Below are positions 12,031 to 25,183 of a stretch of 64,000 nucleotides of DNA, piece after piece; the first letter of the stretch is position 1; each line of letters opens with the position of its first letter. Source of the stretch: Turbatrix aceti (taxonomy: Eukaryota; Nematoda; Chromadorea; Rhabditida; Panagrolaimidae). A program made the position numbers and the translations under genes. The stretch lies in assembly GCA_963969345.1 (NCBI GenBank), contig OZ017769.1, positions 10,481,725 to 10,545,724 of the forward strand, written 5' to 3'. Under the pieces are notes generated by a model, which saw nothing but the letters and a program-made list of their open reading frames with translations, did not search any database and was not told where the DNA came from.

Positions 12031-14018
12031 AAGACACTCTGTGAGCCGATTTAGGATCGACGACCCCCTAATTTTACAACTTCAAATGTTTTGTGCCAAA
12101 GTTACAGGTGGCAGGGGGGGAGGTACAGAAATAAATATAAAAAAAATTCCAGAAGCCGGATTCTGGAGATACGGCATCTGGAAGTTTTCGATGTCAAATT
12201 TTCAACATGCTTCAAAAAATCTAATTTTTGGTACACAGGGGTATCTTGGCACGAGAAATCGACTGGTGTACTCAGATTTTTTTTTAAACATTTGAGTTTT
12301 TTGAAATTTTTGATTTTTGCGATTTTCCGTCATTTTGCCTTACATTTTTGGCTACAGCGTCTGTATTTCTGTTTTCGGAGCGGTGAGGTTAAGTACATCT
12401 TAAAGATTACTCTTTTCTGAATCCAAGACAAAAAACCCAGAAAAAAATGGTGACAATTTGGTGACTTCTATTTTTTTGCCCGTTGCGCATTTGCGTAAAA
12501 AACGCACACTGTTGTCGTGGGGCAACTTTCGGCGCGATAAAATTCTATTTTGAATCTGATGGGGATATCCGTTTCTTTCAATTTTGACCGAAATGTTCTT
12601 AAAATTTCAAATTTAGGAAAAAAAATTAGTTTTAGGAACTTTTTCGAATCTTTAGGAACAAAATAATAACTTTTTTGAATTCTACAGGGTTTTTTACGTC
12701 TGGGGTCGAGATTCATGCTATAATGCCCCAAAACTCTGTCACCGGCGATTTTTTCCTAGACACCACTTTTTTCATCTCAATTTCGGAAAATTGAAACCAA
12801 AAATGAGTGTATGTTGCGTGAATTAATATTATGAAGCCAAAAAAATTGATAGGAATTCAGGAGTTCCACGATTTTGTAGGCCGAAAAATTTCGCACAAGA
12901 TGTGCTATCTCCCTTTGTTAAGCAGTGCTTCACCTTTTAGCCTCAGGCGCTTAAACAGGTAGGGTTCGGGATAATCGGTACCGTATGCCCACGCGATATG
13001 GCAAGTAGCTGAAAACTTGTGTCTAGATAAAAAAGACTCCGCTCTTTCGATTAGGGATACTCACTTTTTGATCAAAGTTCTAAAAAGTTCCGAATTTTTC
13101 AAATTTCTGAGAAGAACCGTTTTTACAAACATTCATCAAATCGATATAAAAAAACTGAGTACGTCATTTGAAAGGAAATTTAGTTTTTAGTCCGCACTGA
13201 AATTTTTAGCTTTTTATCGGCATTTTGAAGTTCTATGGATTTTTTCTTCCGAACCCTACTCGATTTCGATCAAAAATTGTCGTACAATTCTAAAAAACAC
13301 ATCAAAATACTTCAAATATTATCCTAATTACTAATCTAACCCAAAAATGTAAAAAATTAATATTTTGGCCCCAAATTGCTTTTTTTGCAATTAATTCGAC
13401 GAGCGCGCTCGAGCAGCGAGAAGAGGAGAGCACCGCGCGCTGAACAAAAAGAAACCAGTGAGGGACCAGAGAGAGTAGGATAGTCCAGACAGCCTGCGCG
13501 TCCTATTAAAACCAATGGCTGTACCATGCGCCCAATTTTTTACGCAAATGCGCAACGGGCAAAAAAATAGATGTCACCAAATTGTCACCATTTTTTTCTG
13601 GGTTTTTTGTCTTGGATTCAGAAAAGAGTAATCTTTAAGATGTACTTAACCTCACCGCTCCGAAAACAGAAATACAGACGCTGTAGCCAAAAATGTAAGG
13701 CAAAATGACGGAAAATCGCAAAAATCAAGAATTTCAAAAAACTCAAATGTTTAAAAAAAAATCTGAGTACACCAGTCGATTTCTCGTGCCAAGATACCCC
13801 TGTGTACCAAAAATTAGATTTTTTGAAGCATGTTGAAAATTTGACATCGAAAACTTCCAGATGCCGTATCTCCAGAATCCGGCTTCGGGAATTTTTTTTA
13901 TATTTATTTCTGTACCTCCCCCCCTGCCACCTGTAACTTTGGCACAAAACATTTGAAGTTGTAAAATTAGGGGGTCGCGCCCTTCACCTTGTTCCTAAAT
14001 CGGCTCACAGAGTGCGTC
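12031..14018. mobile_element. Palindromic non-autonomous element A, TTAA-flanked
   Basis: Arms of roughly 480 bp (12031-12505 and 13538-14018) are near-perfect inverted copies, so the same spurious ORF appears on both strands. Ends read GACACTCTGTGAGCCGATTT on the left and the complement with GACGCACTC on the right. TTAA lies directly after the right end (14019-14022) and at 12027-12030 on the left, where two extra A residues and a small deletion blur the end. The ~1 kb centre contains a segment shared with the palindrome at 55-58 kb and an intact unoccupied SINE target (about 13252). No transposase is encoded. Confidence 0.8.
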
Positions 14019-14739
14019 TTAACAAATTTTAAAAACGATAAAAAATTGTTTTTAAATTCTAGGTAGGATGAGTCATGCCTGATAGGTGCATAATTCATAA
14101 TTTTTTTTGTGTTCATGTGATAAATTATTTTCGATCACCAAATTCTGTGAATTGTGCATGGCCAGGGGGGGGCTATTTATTTTGCATCGATTCTATCCCC
14201 TTCCGTCGATCGAATCGACATGGTGAGGTGAGGTGACAGGTGTACTGCTATATGTCGATTGAAATGCTCTTGCAGGCATGCGGACACGCATGGCTCCATT
14301 ATTATTTTTATTTATCTATTTTTCGTTGCTTTCTGTCTTCGTCATCATCATAAATTTTTATGATCACTGATTTGTTGTTGTTTGTTTTTTTAAATGTGTT
14401 GTCTGAAATTGAAAATTATTTGCTTGAGGGTGGCGAAGGGGGGGGAGGGGTTGATCGCTGCTTACGTTCACTGTCTGGGCTCTTATTGTTCTGATGTGAT
14501 TCTTTTTTGTTTATGTGAGTTTTTTTTAGTCGATTGCATTTGATGATGCGATACGTGCAATAATGAGAATTTTTTGGAATATGTTACTTTTTGTAGATTA
14601 CTTTTATTTGATGTGATGATAAGTGTTTTTTGCAGCCCTAGCCGGGGAGGGGTGAACAGCTGTTTTTTTTATTTACGAACGAGGAGCGAACAGATAATTT
14701 TTTTATTATTCGTGCATAATTTTTGTCCCGCTTGTAAAA

Positions 14740-14995
14740 AAACCAAGATTTGGGTAATACTGCAAATAAAAGTTAGAGTAATACATTTTGTTGCTATCTT
14801 GTTACTTTTAGTTTAGCAGGCCAAAACAAAGTAACACTTTTTTTCGCTGTTTTGTTATTTTTGATTTTGTAGGCTAAAGTGAAGTAACATTTTTTGTCGC
14901 TATTTTGTTACTTTTGGATTTACAGGCTGGGAAGAAGTAACAGTTTTTTTCACTGTTTTGTTACTTTTTCGGGTGCTCTTTTTGCTGCATTACAA
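14740..14995 (+). repeat. GTAAC-type minisatellite
   Basis: About four units of roughly 60-65 bp, each with the pattern GTAACA, T-run, CGCTATTTTGTTACTTTT, then TTTRCAGGCT. Related arrays occur in two introns of gld-4 and, as short pieces, near 200-300 and 30300-30370. GTAAC and GTTAC at the ends of the block make each unit a weak hairpin. Confidence 0.7.
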
Positions 14996-15002
14996 TTTTT
15001 AA

Positions 15003-17091
15003 GACGCACTCTGTGAGCCGATTTAGTATCGACGACCCCGTGTTTTTACAACCCCCAAATATTTTGTGCCAAAGTTGTAGGTGGCAGGGGGGGAGGTACA
15101 GAAATAAATATAAAAAAAATTCCAGAAGCCGGATTCTGGAGTTACGGCTTCTGGAAGTTTTCGACGTCAAATTTTCAACTTGCTTCAAAAAATCTGATTT
15201 TTGGTATACAGGGGTATCTTGGCACGAGAAATCGACTGGTGTACTCAGATTTTTTTTTAAACATCTGAGTTTTTTGAAATTCTTGATTATTTTCGATTTT
15301 CCGTTATTTTGCCTTACCTTTTTGGCTACAGCATTTCTATTTCTCATTGGGGAGCGGTGAGGCTAAGATATTCTTGTAGAGCGTTCTTTTCTGAATCTGA
15401 GATAAAAAAGTCAGAAAAAAATGGTGACAATTTGGTGACTTCTATTTTTTTGCCCGTTACGCATTTGCGTAAAAAACGCACACTGTTGTCGTGCGGCAAC
15501 TTTCGGCGCGCTTGTGCAAGCTGCTTGCAACGAAAAAGTGGGGTCTGTGGAAAAAATCGCCATTCGTTCAGTTTGAAAGCTACATTGCTGAAAATTTCAG
15601 TACCGACGTAAAAATAAATTCTAAGTTCTACGGTGATATCCATTTAATTCAATTTGGACAAAAAAGTTCCTAAAAGTTCAAGATTTTGAAAAAATAGCAA
15701 TTTTCGAAACTTTTTCGAACATTTAGGAACAAATAAATAAAATTTTTGAATTCTGCAGAGTTTTTTACGTCAGAGGACAGGCTTCTTCTCATAACGCTTC
15801 AAAACTCGCTCAATGGAGATTTTTTTCCCAAACCCTACTTTTTCGATCTCAATTTTCGGAAAATTGATACCAAAAGAGTGTATGTTGCGCGAATTAATAT
15901 TGTAACTCCAAAAAAATTGATAGGAATTCAGGAGTTACACGATTTTGTAGGCCGAAACATTCCGCACAAGATGTGCTATCTCCCTTTGTTAAGCAGTGCT
16001 TCACCTTATAGCCTCAGGCGCTTAAACAAGTAGGGTTTGGGAGATTTGGTACCGTATGCCCACGCGATACGGCAAGTAGCTGAAAACTTGTGTCTAGATA
16101 AAAAAGACTCCGCTCTTTCGATTGGTGATATTAACTTTTTGATCAACGTTCTTTAAAGTTCCGAAGTTTTCAAATCTTCGAAAAAAACCGTTCGTTTGAA
16201 CATTTATCGAATCGATATCAACAAACCGAGTATGCCATTCGAAAGGAAATTTAGTTTTTAGTCTGTACTAAAGTTTTTAGATTTTCATCGGCATTTTGAA
16301 GATCTGTGGATTTTTTCTTCCGAACCCTACTCGATTTCGATCAAAAATTGTCGTACAATTCTGAAAAACACATCAAAATACTTCAAATATTATCCTAATT
16401 ACTAATCTAACCCAAAAAAGTAAAAAATTAAAATTTTGGCCACAAATTGCTTTTTTTTGCAATTAATTCGACGAGCGCGCTCGAGCAGCGAGAAGAGGAG
16501 AGCACCGCGCGCTGAACAAAAAGAAACCAGTGAGGGACCAGAGAGAGCATGATAGTCCAGACAGCCTGCGCGTCCTATGAAAACCACTGGCTGTACCATG
16601 CGCCCAATTTTTTACGCAAATGCGTAACGGGCAAAAAAATAGAAGTCACCAAATTGTCACCATTTTTTTCTGACTTTTTTATCTCAGATTCAGAAAAGAA
16701 CGCTCTACAAGAATATCTTAGCCTCACCGCTCCCCAATGAGAAATAGAAATGCTGTAGCCAAAAAGGTAAGGCAAAATAACGGAAAATCGAAAATAATCA
16801 AGAATTTCAAAAAACTCAGATGTTTAAAAAAAAATCTGAGTACACCAGTCGATTTCTCGTGCCAAGATACCCCTGTATACCAAAAATCAGATTTTTTGAA
16901 GCATGTTGAAAATTTGACGTCGAAAACTTCCAGAAGCCGTAACTCCAGAATCCGGCTTCTGGAATTTTTTTTATATTTATTTCTGTACCTCCCCCCCTGC
17001 CACCTGCAACTTTGGCACAAAACATTTAAAGTTGTAAAATTAGGGGGTCGTGCCTTTCACCTTGTTCCTAAATCGGCTCGCAGAGTGCGTC
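15003..17091. mobile_element. Palindromic non-autonomous element B, TTAA-flanked
   Basis: Same family as element A. It starts GACGCACTCTGTGAGCCGAT and ends with the inverted copy; TTAA lies at 14999-15002 and 17092-17095, an exact 4-bp target as for piggyBac-type insertion. Arms are about 15003-15475 and 16609-17091. The centre holds an unoccupied SINE target (about 16325, complement of GAGTAGGGTTCGG). ORFs in the arms are mirror images on the two strands and are not genes. Confidence 0.85.
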
Positions 17092-20000
17092 TTAAACGCT
17101 GTTTTGTTATGTTTTAGACAATTTTTTGGACGATAACATTTTTTGGCGTTGTTGTATAAAAAGTAAAATGTTACTTATTTTACTTTTTGGTAGTGACTTT
17201 TTGGAGGTGTCAGATTTTTGCTTATTCGTTTTTCGAACGAACACGAACTTTTACTAATATCTGTTTGTTGAATTTTTTGCTAAAATTTTACGATTTATTG
17301 TCAGGTGCTTAAATTTTTACACATCTTTGCACATTTTTTAATCAAAAATCACTATTGTCTGAAAAATTTGAAAAACATTACCTCAGCCGTGTAGAAAAAA
17401 GCGTGCTATGGATTTGACAATTGGCGATCATTAGTTAACCGGGATCACAATTGTTTACAATATTGAAAAAAAAATAGGCATGCAATAAATTATTGAGAAT
17501 GTGTGAGTTTTTTATCGAAATAAAATTTACGATCTTACAACAACGGTAAAACAAAATGTGTAATTTTTTTATCATATTTGGGAGTTTAGTTTGAATCGTG
17601 CATTAAAAATGCATTTTGTTTGCATAAAAATTTTGTTTTTTCCGTTTAGCGCGACCGAAACGGACTAGACCGGAAGATTCATGACCACGAAGCGGTGACA
17701 AACGGTTTTGGTATTCCGTTTTGGCCCATATTTTTTGGTTAGCTTGAAATTGTGGAACTCATACTAAAAAAAATTCGTGCCGAGAGACAATTATTTTAAT
17801 TTTTTCTGAGTTGAATATTTTTGATTCTTCAACAAAGACCAGGCTGTTTTTTATTTACAAAGCACCAAAAATGGTTTCATCCTTTTCACACGTTTTTCAT
17901 CTTCCTCTTTCTTACCTGTCTGTTTGCCTCCCTCCCATCTCATATATTTTTTTCTGTTTTTTTTTATCATTCTTGCCTCAAACAATTGTTGTACTCTCTA
18001 TTTTACGTAACTTTTCTGTTTGAAACTCTTACCTACATTTTTTGTGTTGGATTTATAAATTTTAGCGGGGAGAAAACTTTTGTCTTACTTAGCTTGAATG
18101 ACTGACTGTTGGTTAGGTTGGTTGGCGGAAGAGGTTGGCCGGAGAGAAAAGAACGATAGGCGTACGAAGAACGAAGTAGATACGTGTTTAACTTGCGAGG
18201 GAGGGATGGTGGATTGAGGAAGGGTTTTTTAGAGGGTGAAAAGGGAACGGAAAAGCCGAGCCAAGCCGGAAAGCAGGGGAATCGAAGAAGTACGGGGGAG
18301 AGGTAAGACGACAACGATAAACTTGACAAACTAAACGGTTTTTTATTAAAAAAAAAAGAAGGTGTGTCGTTTATGCAGGACGTGGCGTGGATGGTTGGTA
18401 AACTTGTATATCTGTGTGGCCTTTGGATTTTTTTGTAGCATCCGTGGTAGGTAGGATTACAACCAGTCAAAAATCTGGGGCCGTTTTTTTTTACTCTTCT
18501 TTGGTTCCCACATTTATTTTTTAAATTGACAAAACTAAAAAAACATAAAATAAAAAAATAATTTGTGCGCGGAAAATGGCATCAAATCCGTAAAACAGCC
18601 AAAAAAATGGCGCAAATTGGTAAAAACTCGTTTTTTTCCAAAGAAAATTTAGTTTTTTTTCTAAATAAAAAAATGACGGTTATTTTTTGCCGAAGTCGTA
18701 ATAGCCATTTTTTTGCACTTTTGCAACGAAAATATAATATTTAGGATTGAGTTTTTTTACCTTTACCATCAGTTGACCGTAACGGAAAAAAAAATGTTTA
18801 TCACATATTTACTAGCTGTAAAATGAGAATGTGGTTTTTTACATGTCTTTGTTCTGTCTGTACAAGAAAAGAGGAGGTATTAAGGGGAGAGGTATTATGT
18901 ACGTTTTGTATAGCAGTTATGGCAACAACGTGGTCTTTGTCGCGTCTTTAAACGTTATTTATCCTAGTCGATTTATTCTAGTCGCTAAAAGTTATTTAGC
19001 TTTTTTACTCGCAAAAAAATAAGAAAATAGCTTTTTGCGTTTTTTTCTGTTTTGCCGCCACAGTTTTTTGTACGTCGGATCCGAAACGACAGATTGATTT
19101 TGACTCGTTACTGCGGGGCACTACTTGAACGGGCGTCAGTTAGTTAGTTTGTTCGGTAAAACGGGCGCCCGAGTTGTGAAGAATCTTCGCGAATAATGCC
19201 GAACTTGGGGGACACAAACTGACGATTTTTTGATTGTGCAGTTGTAAGAAAATTTTTTTTGATTGTTTTGATGCCGATTTTTTAAAATTTAATTTTAAAA
19301 AAATCAGTGTAATAAAAAAAATTATTACTACGTAATAAAAAAAATTTTACTACTTTTTCACAATTTTTTTCACTTTCGTTTAATCTTTTTCAACTTTTTT
19401 GTGTGAAAAAAATTTTTTTTCAATTATAGAATGATAAAGATTTTCTCTTGGCACGAAAATGTTTTTGAGCATGTCACTGGTCTGACTAACAATTTTTTGT
19501 GTGACGTCATGTTTTTGCGCACCGAATCATTTTTGCATTCGACCTGTACCTGTATGAGTCACTATTGATTCGCCCAAAAAAAGTTCTGTTTTTTTTGTTT
19601 TCTTCTTCAGTTGTGTAGGACGACGACGAAATGACTGATCGTGATGTTATGTATGTGTTATTATGATTTGTTGAGGGTGAGTGAGAGGCAGGGACTGAGG
19701 GGGGAGGGAGAGGGAAAGGGTACGAAAATCAAATCACATCGCGTAGCGTTCGCGAGCGGCGTAATCGAACGGGGATGGATGAGTTGCTGGGGATGTGGGG
19801 CAGGAAAAAGGGAGAAAAAGTGATGGATTTTTGTTGGATTTGATCGGATTAAGGCATTTAGAGATTTTTCGTTGCAGGATACCTCACATGTGTTGTTGTT
19901 GGGGTGGATATGAGGTAGCCTGCTCGATTGATTTCGAGTGAGCTGTTTTTTTTGTTGTTCTTGGGAGAAAGTCAGCAACTTGGACGCATTCCAGGCACTT

Positions 20001-20946
20001 TTTGAAATAAATTGTGCAAAGGCAGGCATGTTGATGTGAGTGTGGTGAGTGAGTGTATCTTGGCGAAGAAGAGGTAGTCGAGAGGTAGTTAGTACTTTTT
20101 TATTGCACTTTTTTTTAACAATATTTGTTGGCTTGCAAATGGATTTGCAGGCTGATTTTGGTGTAACAAATTGAAAGGTATCGGGTTTTTAGTAGCTTTG
20201 ATAGTTTTTTTGTTGGGAATTTCGAAACAAATGTTTTTGTTTTTTACCGCGATTTTTTTTTCTAAATTTTTTTGCAATTGCAAAGATGCCAAACAAATTT
20301 TTTTGCGTGACTTAAAATTTTGGTAATTTTTGAGCGCGGGCAAAAAAATATTTTCTTGCCAAGAAACTTTTTGTTTTCATTAAATTTATTTTAGATTTTT
20401 TTTATTGTTTTTTAGATTCATGAAAAAAACATTTCGTGTCTGGAAACAAAACGCGAAAAAAGTGGCGCAAAAAAAATTACGAACGTTTTGAATTTAACAA
20501 AAAAAATTTTTCATCTACTTTTTTACCGTCGTCGATTTTTTTTCCGAGTTTTACTTTTTACGCGTTGCACAAATTTTTTGTTGTGTTCCGGAAAGAATTT
20601 GTTAAACAAAATCGCTCACTTTTACAGGACTTGCGTTTTTTAAATCAACAACATCATTGCCAGGCAATCAATTAACTCATTCATATATCTTCCAGCTCGC
20701 CCATCAACGTTTGTGGTTGTGTGCTGGAGTCAAAAATAACCTACTGGAAGGAAAGGTCTATCGCGTATATATTTTCTTGACCGCCTCCAACAACAGCAGC
20801 AATAAGCCTATCAAAAAAGCAGTTATAAATTTTTTTATTGATTAATTGAATATTTTTACGATCAATTTAACATTTTTTACCACTTTGAATTTATTTATCA
20901 TTTTTCTACGTGGATCAGAAAGAAGCAGAAGAAAGAGCAGTTTTCC
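17092..20946. other. Intergenic sequence upstream of gld-4, no supported gene
   Basis: Strongly T/A-rich. A pyrimidine-rich stretch lies at 17870-18010 and a GC-richer purine stretch at 18110-18300. I see no exon with convincing protein content. It may contain the gld-4 promoter or untranslated upstream exons. Confidence 0.5.
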
Positions 20947-21013
20947 AGCGTAACTGAATAATTGTTCTATTATTTCAACTTTTGCGGCCACTACGCTGAG
21001 CTGAACACGACGC

Positions 21014-24000
21014 ATGCATCTCTTTGAGGATAACAACAAGTCTGTCCAAAACGCTGATTCTTCGGATATTGGCGGTGGTAGTGTTTGCATTGCTACGCCT
21101 TCTGAAGGGTGAGTATCTGACGAGGGAGAGGATATTTCTAAATTAGCGGGAATAAAAGTTTGAGTTTTTTTGATTCTGTTACGGGAAAAAAAGTTTTTTA
21201 CTGCAGTCTGAGTCGGAATAATACTTTTTGTCGCTAATTTGTTATTTCGGATTAGGCAGGCTAAAATGGAGTAACACTTTCGGTCACTGTTTTGTTACTT
21301 TTGGTTTTGCAGTCCGAACTGAAGTAATACTTTTTGCTGCTATTTTATTACTTTTGGCGATGCTGTTTTTTGAGAGTAACATTTTTGAAACGCTATTTTA
21401 TTACTTTTCAGTTGTACTATTTTTTAGTAACATTTTTGAGGCATTATTTTTTATAGTCGCCGTCACTTTTTATGACGCTTTATTTTTTAAGTAATACTTT
21501 GTATCGCTATTTTTTATTTTCGAGAGGGGTACCCGAACCGGTTTCATTTTTCAGTTGTGATACACAAAAAAAAAGTTGGCAACACTGTTGATTTTCGTCA
21601 ATTTAATTTTTTGAACGATAATTGTTGTCGAAATTCACGAATTAAACTTTTTTTTCACTTTTTTGAGGTTCCTAGAATTTTTTTTTTTACTTTATTTTTT
21701 GTTCTTTTTTTTCAGCACATCATCCATCTCATCAGGCAAGTGTTCGCTGACACGTTCACTTTCGTCCTCTTCGTCACGCCATAGCAGCAGCGACAGCGGT
21801 GAAAACAGCGCTGCTTCGTCGTCTTTCGCTCGACAGCCGGCCGAGTCCTACAACCACCACGGGGCCTCCGGTGCTCCACGCAGACGCGGTCATGCACCCA
21901 AGGAGTTCTACAACTCCCACCTGCCTCACGCCCAGGCGACGGCTGGACGACAGCCTCAACAGGCGAACGGCAGGGCGAACGGCGGTCACTACGCGGGTTA
22001 CGCGTACTACGTAAGGTCAACAACGGCCAACGGCGCCGCTGCCGGGGGCGCTGACGCTGGAGAGGTGAGGAGACCGCAGTCGTCCAAGTCCGTGCCGGTG
22101 AAGAGCGTCTCGTTGTCGCCTTCGCCTCCGGCGTCACCGACGCCGACGGGTGAGGGTGCCGGGGTGCTCGCTGAGGTCCCGACTATTTCGGGCGTTTGCT
22201 GGACGAGGTCCCACGAATATCCGAGAACTTTTGAAGGGTGAGTTTTTTATGGTTTATTTTTTTTGTTTTCAAATTAGAAATTTTAATGTATATAAATTAG
22301 CTAGCAAACAAAACATTTCAAAAGTTTTGATATTTTTTACGATAAAATTTCATTCTCGATTTTTTGGTCGAAATCGAATTTTGTAGACAAATTAACAAAT
22401 TTTAATCAGTTGCTAAATAAATATAAGTAAATTTCATCGTTTTTTTGTTACAGAGTAAAAACAGATTTTTTTGGTGTGAAATTTCTTTGTAAAAAAATAA
22501 AAACAAAATTTTTGTGTTTTTTTCTAATTTTTATTTATATATATATATATTTTTGCAATTAACTAATGGAAATTTACGAAAGTTTTTAATTTTTATGTTT
22601 TTTTCAGCCTTCAAAACGAAATCCTGGAGTGCTACGCGTGGCTACGACCGACGAGAAACGAGCGTCGTCTTCGCTGGCTGATAGCCTACAGAATACGTCA
22701 AATCCTGACGCCCTTCTGGCCGGAAGCCTCGTATGCCATCTTTGGATCGTTCGCGACCGAACTCTTCCTCCCGACCTCAGACATCGATATCACAGTTAAC
22801 TCGCCCACGCTCAACGTCTCATTCATGGTTTGCGCAGCCGAAGCGCTCAGAATGTCTGGGACCTTCTCGGAGGTCCACGTCCTTGACAAAGCCTGCGTCC
22901 CGATCATCAAGCTGGTCGACAGTGCCACCGGGCTGAGGGTGGATGTCTCGTTCAACCTCGAACGGGCACAGGAAGCCGCGAGGTACGTCGACTACATGCG
23001 ATGCAGGTACCCAGCCCTGGCTCCGGCGATACTCATTTTGAAGCAATTTCTGGACGATAGGAAGCTCAATCACGTCTTTACGGGTGGTCTCTCGAGCTAT
23101 ACGCTGGTGACCATGGTGATGCACTTCATGCTGAGAAAGTACGCTGATGAGTTCGTCAACCGTCCCATTGTCGCCCTGAGACCGGGTGTCCTGGGAGAGT
23201 TCCTCGTGGATTTTTTGAGGTTTTACTCTGTGGAGTTCAACGCCCAGAAACATGGCCTGGCGTTCGAGAGACCAGAAAAGGCTGTCGTCATGGACAAGGA
23301 CCAGCTCACACAGAGGCTACACGAAATGAAGTGCATGTCGCTCTTCTGCATACAAGACCCCTTGCATACGAGTGAGTTTTTTTGGTGGGGAAAAAGTTAT
23401 TTTTTTATGTTTTAATTTAATTTGAAAAATTTACATACTGCAGTCTAAGTTGGAGTAATACTTTTTGTCGCTAATTTGTTACTTCAGATTAGGCAGGCTA
23501 AAGTGAAGTAACCATTTTGTTCACTGTTTTGTTACTTTTGGTTTTGCAGTCCGAACTGAAGTAATACTTTTTGCTGCTATTTTATTACTTTTGGCGATGC
23601 TGTTTTTTGAGAGTAACGCTATTTTATTACTTTTCTAACTAAGTGCTGTTTTTGAGGAATAACAATTTTAGGACGTTATTTTATTACTTTTTGGAGATCA
23701 GGCTGAACTGAAGTAATACATTTTGTTCCTATTTTGTTACTTTTGGATTTACAGCAAGTGACGAAGTAACTGTTTTTTTGCTGTTTTGTTATTTTTTATT
23801 GTGCCTTTTTTTGTGTGGTCGGGGGATGCTAATCCAAAAAAAGTTTGCTTGTTATTCCAACGTTGTGGGTGATCGATTTCAATTTTTGTGCTTTTTTTCA
23901 CAATTTCCAAAAAGCAATAATTGTTAGACCGTTTTTCACTATATAAATAAATTACGGAGTTTGTTTTTTACCTTTACTTTTTTTCAGACACCGACGTGGG

Positions 24001-25183
24001 TCGAGGCGTGCACAACTTCATCTCGGTGAGAGCAGCCTTCCACGACGCCCTCATCCAAATCAATAATCTCCTCGCCGGTCAACGGGACATGGAAGACCAG
24101 GAAGCGCGTGTTCTGTCTCCGCTCCTCTCCAAACTCATTCACTTCTCCCCCGAATACGTCGAAGCCCGTCAGAGGCTGGATGCCTACACGGAAGGGCACG
24201 ATGCAGTTACCGATCAGCAAGCTGACTACCAGTGGTTCTACTTCACCGCTGTCAACTACCCCCATCGACTGCAGCTTCCTTCCATCGGTAGTGGACCAGC
24301 TATCGGGGGTGGTCTACCAGATGGAACTGGGGACAGTGGCGTGACGACGACTGCTCCGGCACCGGCAACGATGCTGACAGCGGTCTGCTACGTGCCGCAC
24401 TTGAATTTGTGGCTCGCGGTGCCACCGGCCGGAAGCCAGCAGACATCGACGAGTAATTTGGAGGCGTCGTCGACTGAGTCGTCCGTTTCATCCAATTCTT
24501 CGGTCACGTCGGGACCACCCATGTCGCCGTTGGGGTGAGTTCATAGAGAAATCGGGTTATTGACACGAAAATTTTTTTTTGAAAAGTTTTATTTTCCGAT
24601 GTAAAAAAATTGAATTATTTAATTAAGTTCCTATTAATTAACTTAATTAAATAATTTCATTAGATAATTCAAAAAAAAAAAAATAAAAATAACTTTTTAC
24701 GCAAAAAAAACTTGGTTTGTTTTGTAAATTTTTTTATCATTGTTTTTTGAAACGAAGAAATTGCCAATTAATTTTTACAATAGTTTCAATAACTAACAAA
24801 AAAAATTTAGCCCCGGGACGTTCCCCGGCCAACTGGCCAACTGTGGAGGCCAGGTATGCTACATACCGACCTCTACCGTCCCCGGACAACAACCGTTTTT
24901 TACCACCTACCCCCCGCCATCGGCCCCCACCGCCGCCTACCACCAGACTTCGACAGCCCCAACGACCGATGCCTACCTCCAACGAACGTGGTTCCCAAGC
25001 ACGATGACGTCTGGCTACCTCACGGATGCCGACATCGATCGATCCGTCAGCAATGGATCCGCAGATCGGAGGAGTGGTGGGGCGACGAGCAACACGGCAT
25101 CGACATTGACTGCTCTATCGCCGAGTATTGAGGACATCGATATCAGGAGTCTGAGTGATCCATCACCTGTGCTCAGCGAATAG
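21014..25183 (+). CDS. gld-4: Non-canonical poly(A) RNA polymerase, GLD-4/TRF4 type
   Basis: Cytoplasmic poly(A) polymerase of the TRF4/PAPD5 class; in C. elegans GLD-4 extends tails of germline mRNAs with its partner GLS-1. Five exons, 21014-21108, 21716-22237, 22608-23371, 23988-24534 and 24811-25183, join in phases 2,2,1,2 and encode 766 residues. Residues 1-205 are a low-complexity Ser/Ala/Gly-rich N-terminus. The nucleotidyltransferase signature GSFATELFLPTSDID is at about 252-266, supplying the first two metal-binding aspartates; the third is in LRVDVSFN. The central/PAP-associated region follows (ALAPAILILKQFLDD, RPGVLGEFLVDFLRFYS, and TDVGRGVHNF across the third intron). The C-terminal 250 residues are Ser/Thr/Pro-rich. 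A TTTTCCAG at 20941-20948, 65 nt before the ATG, may be the trans-splice site. Introns 1 and 3 carry related minisatellites. Confidence 0.93.
21190..21510 (+). repeat. GTAAC-type minisatellite in gld-4 intron 1
   Basis: Degenerate tandem units with GTAATACTTTTTG, CGCTATTTTATTACTTTT and short variants. The first ~190 bp (from TACTGCAGTCTGAGT) is nearly the same as 23440-23610 in intron 3 of the same gene. Confidence 0.75.
23435..23800 (+). repeat. GTAAC-type minisatellite in gld-4 intron 3
   Basis: About six units of the repeat seen at 14740 and 21190. The block 23440-23610 matches intron 1 closely, including its irregular spacer 'GGCGATGCTGTTTTTTGAGA', so it was copied as a block rather than expanded independently. 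Confidence 0.75.

Noticed and set aside
12091..13947. Identical ~109-residue ORFs on opposite strands (also 15013-17020)
   Set aside because: They are the mirror images of palindrome arms of elements A and B, with no splice context or protein similarity.
21712..22137. 141-residue minus-strand Arg/Ser-rich ORF
   Set aside because: Antisense shadow of gld-4 exon 2.
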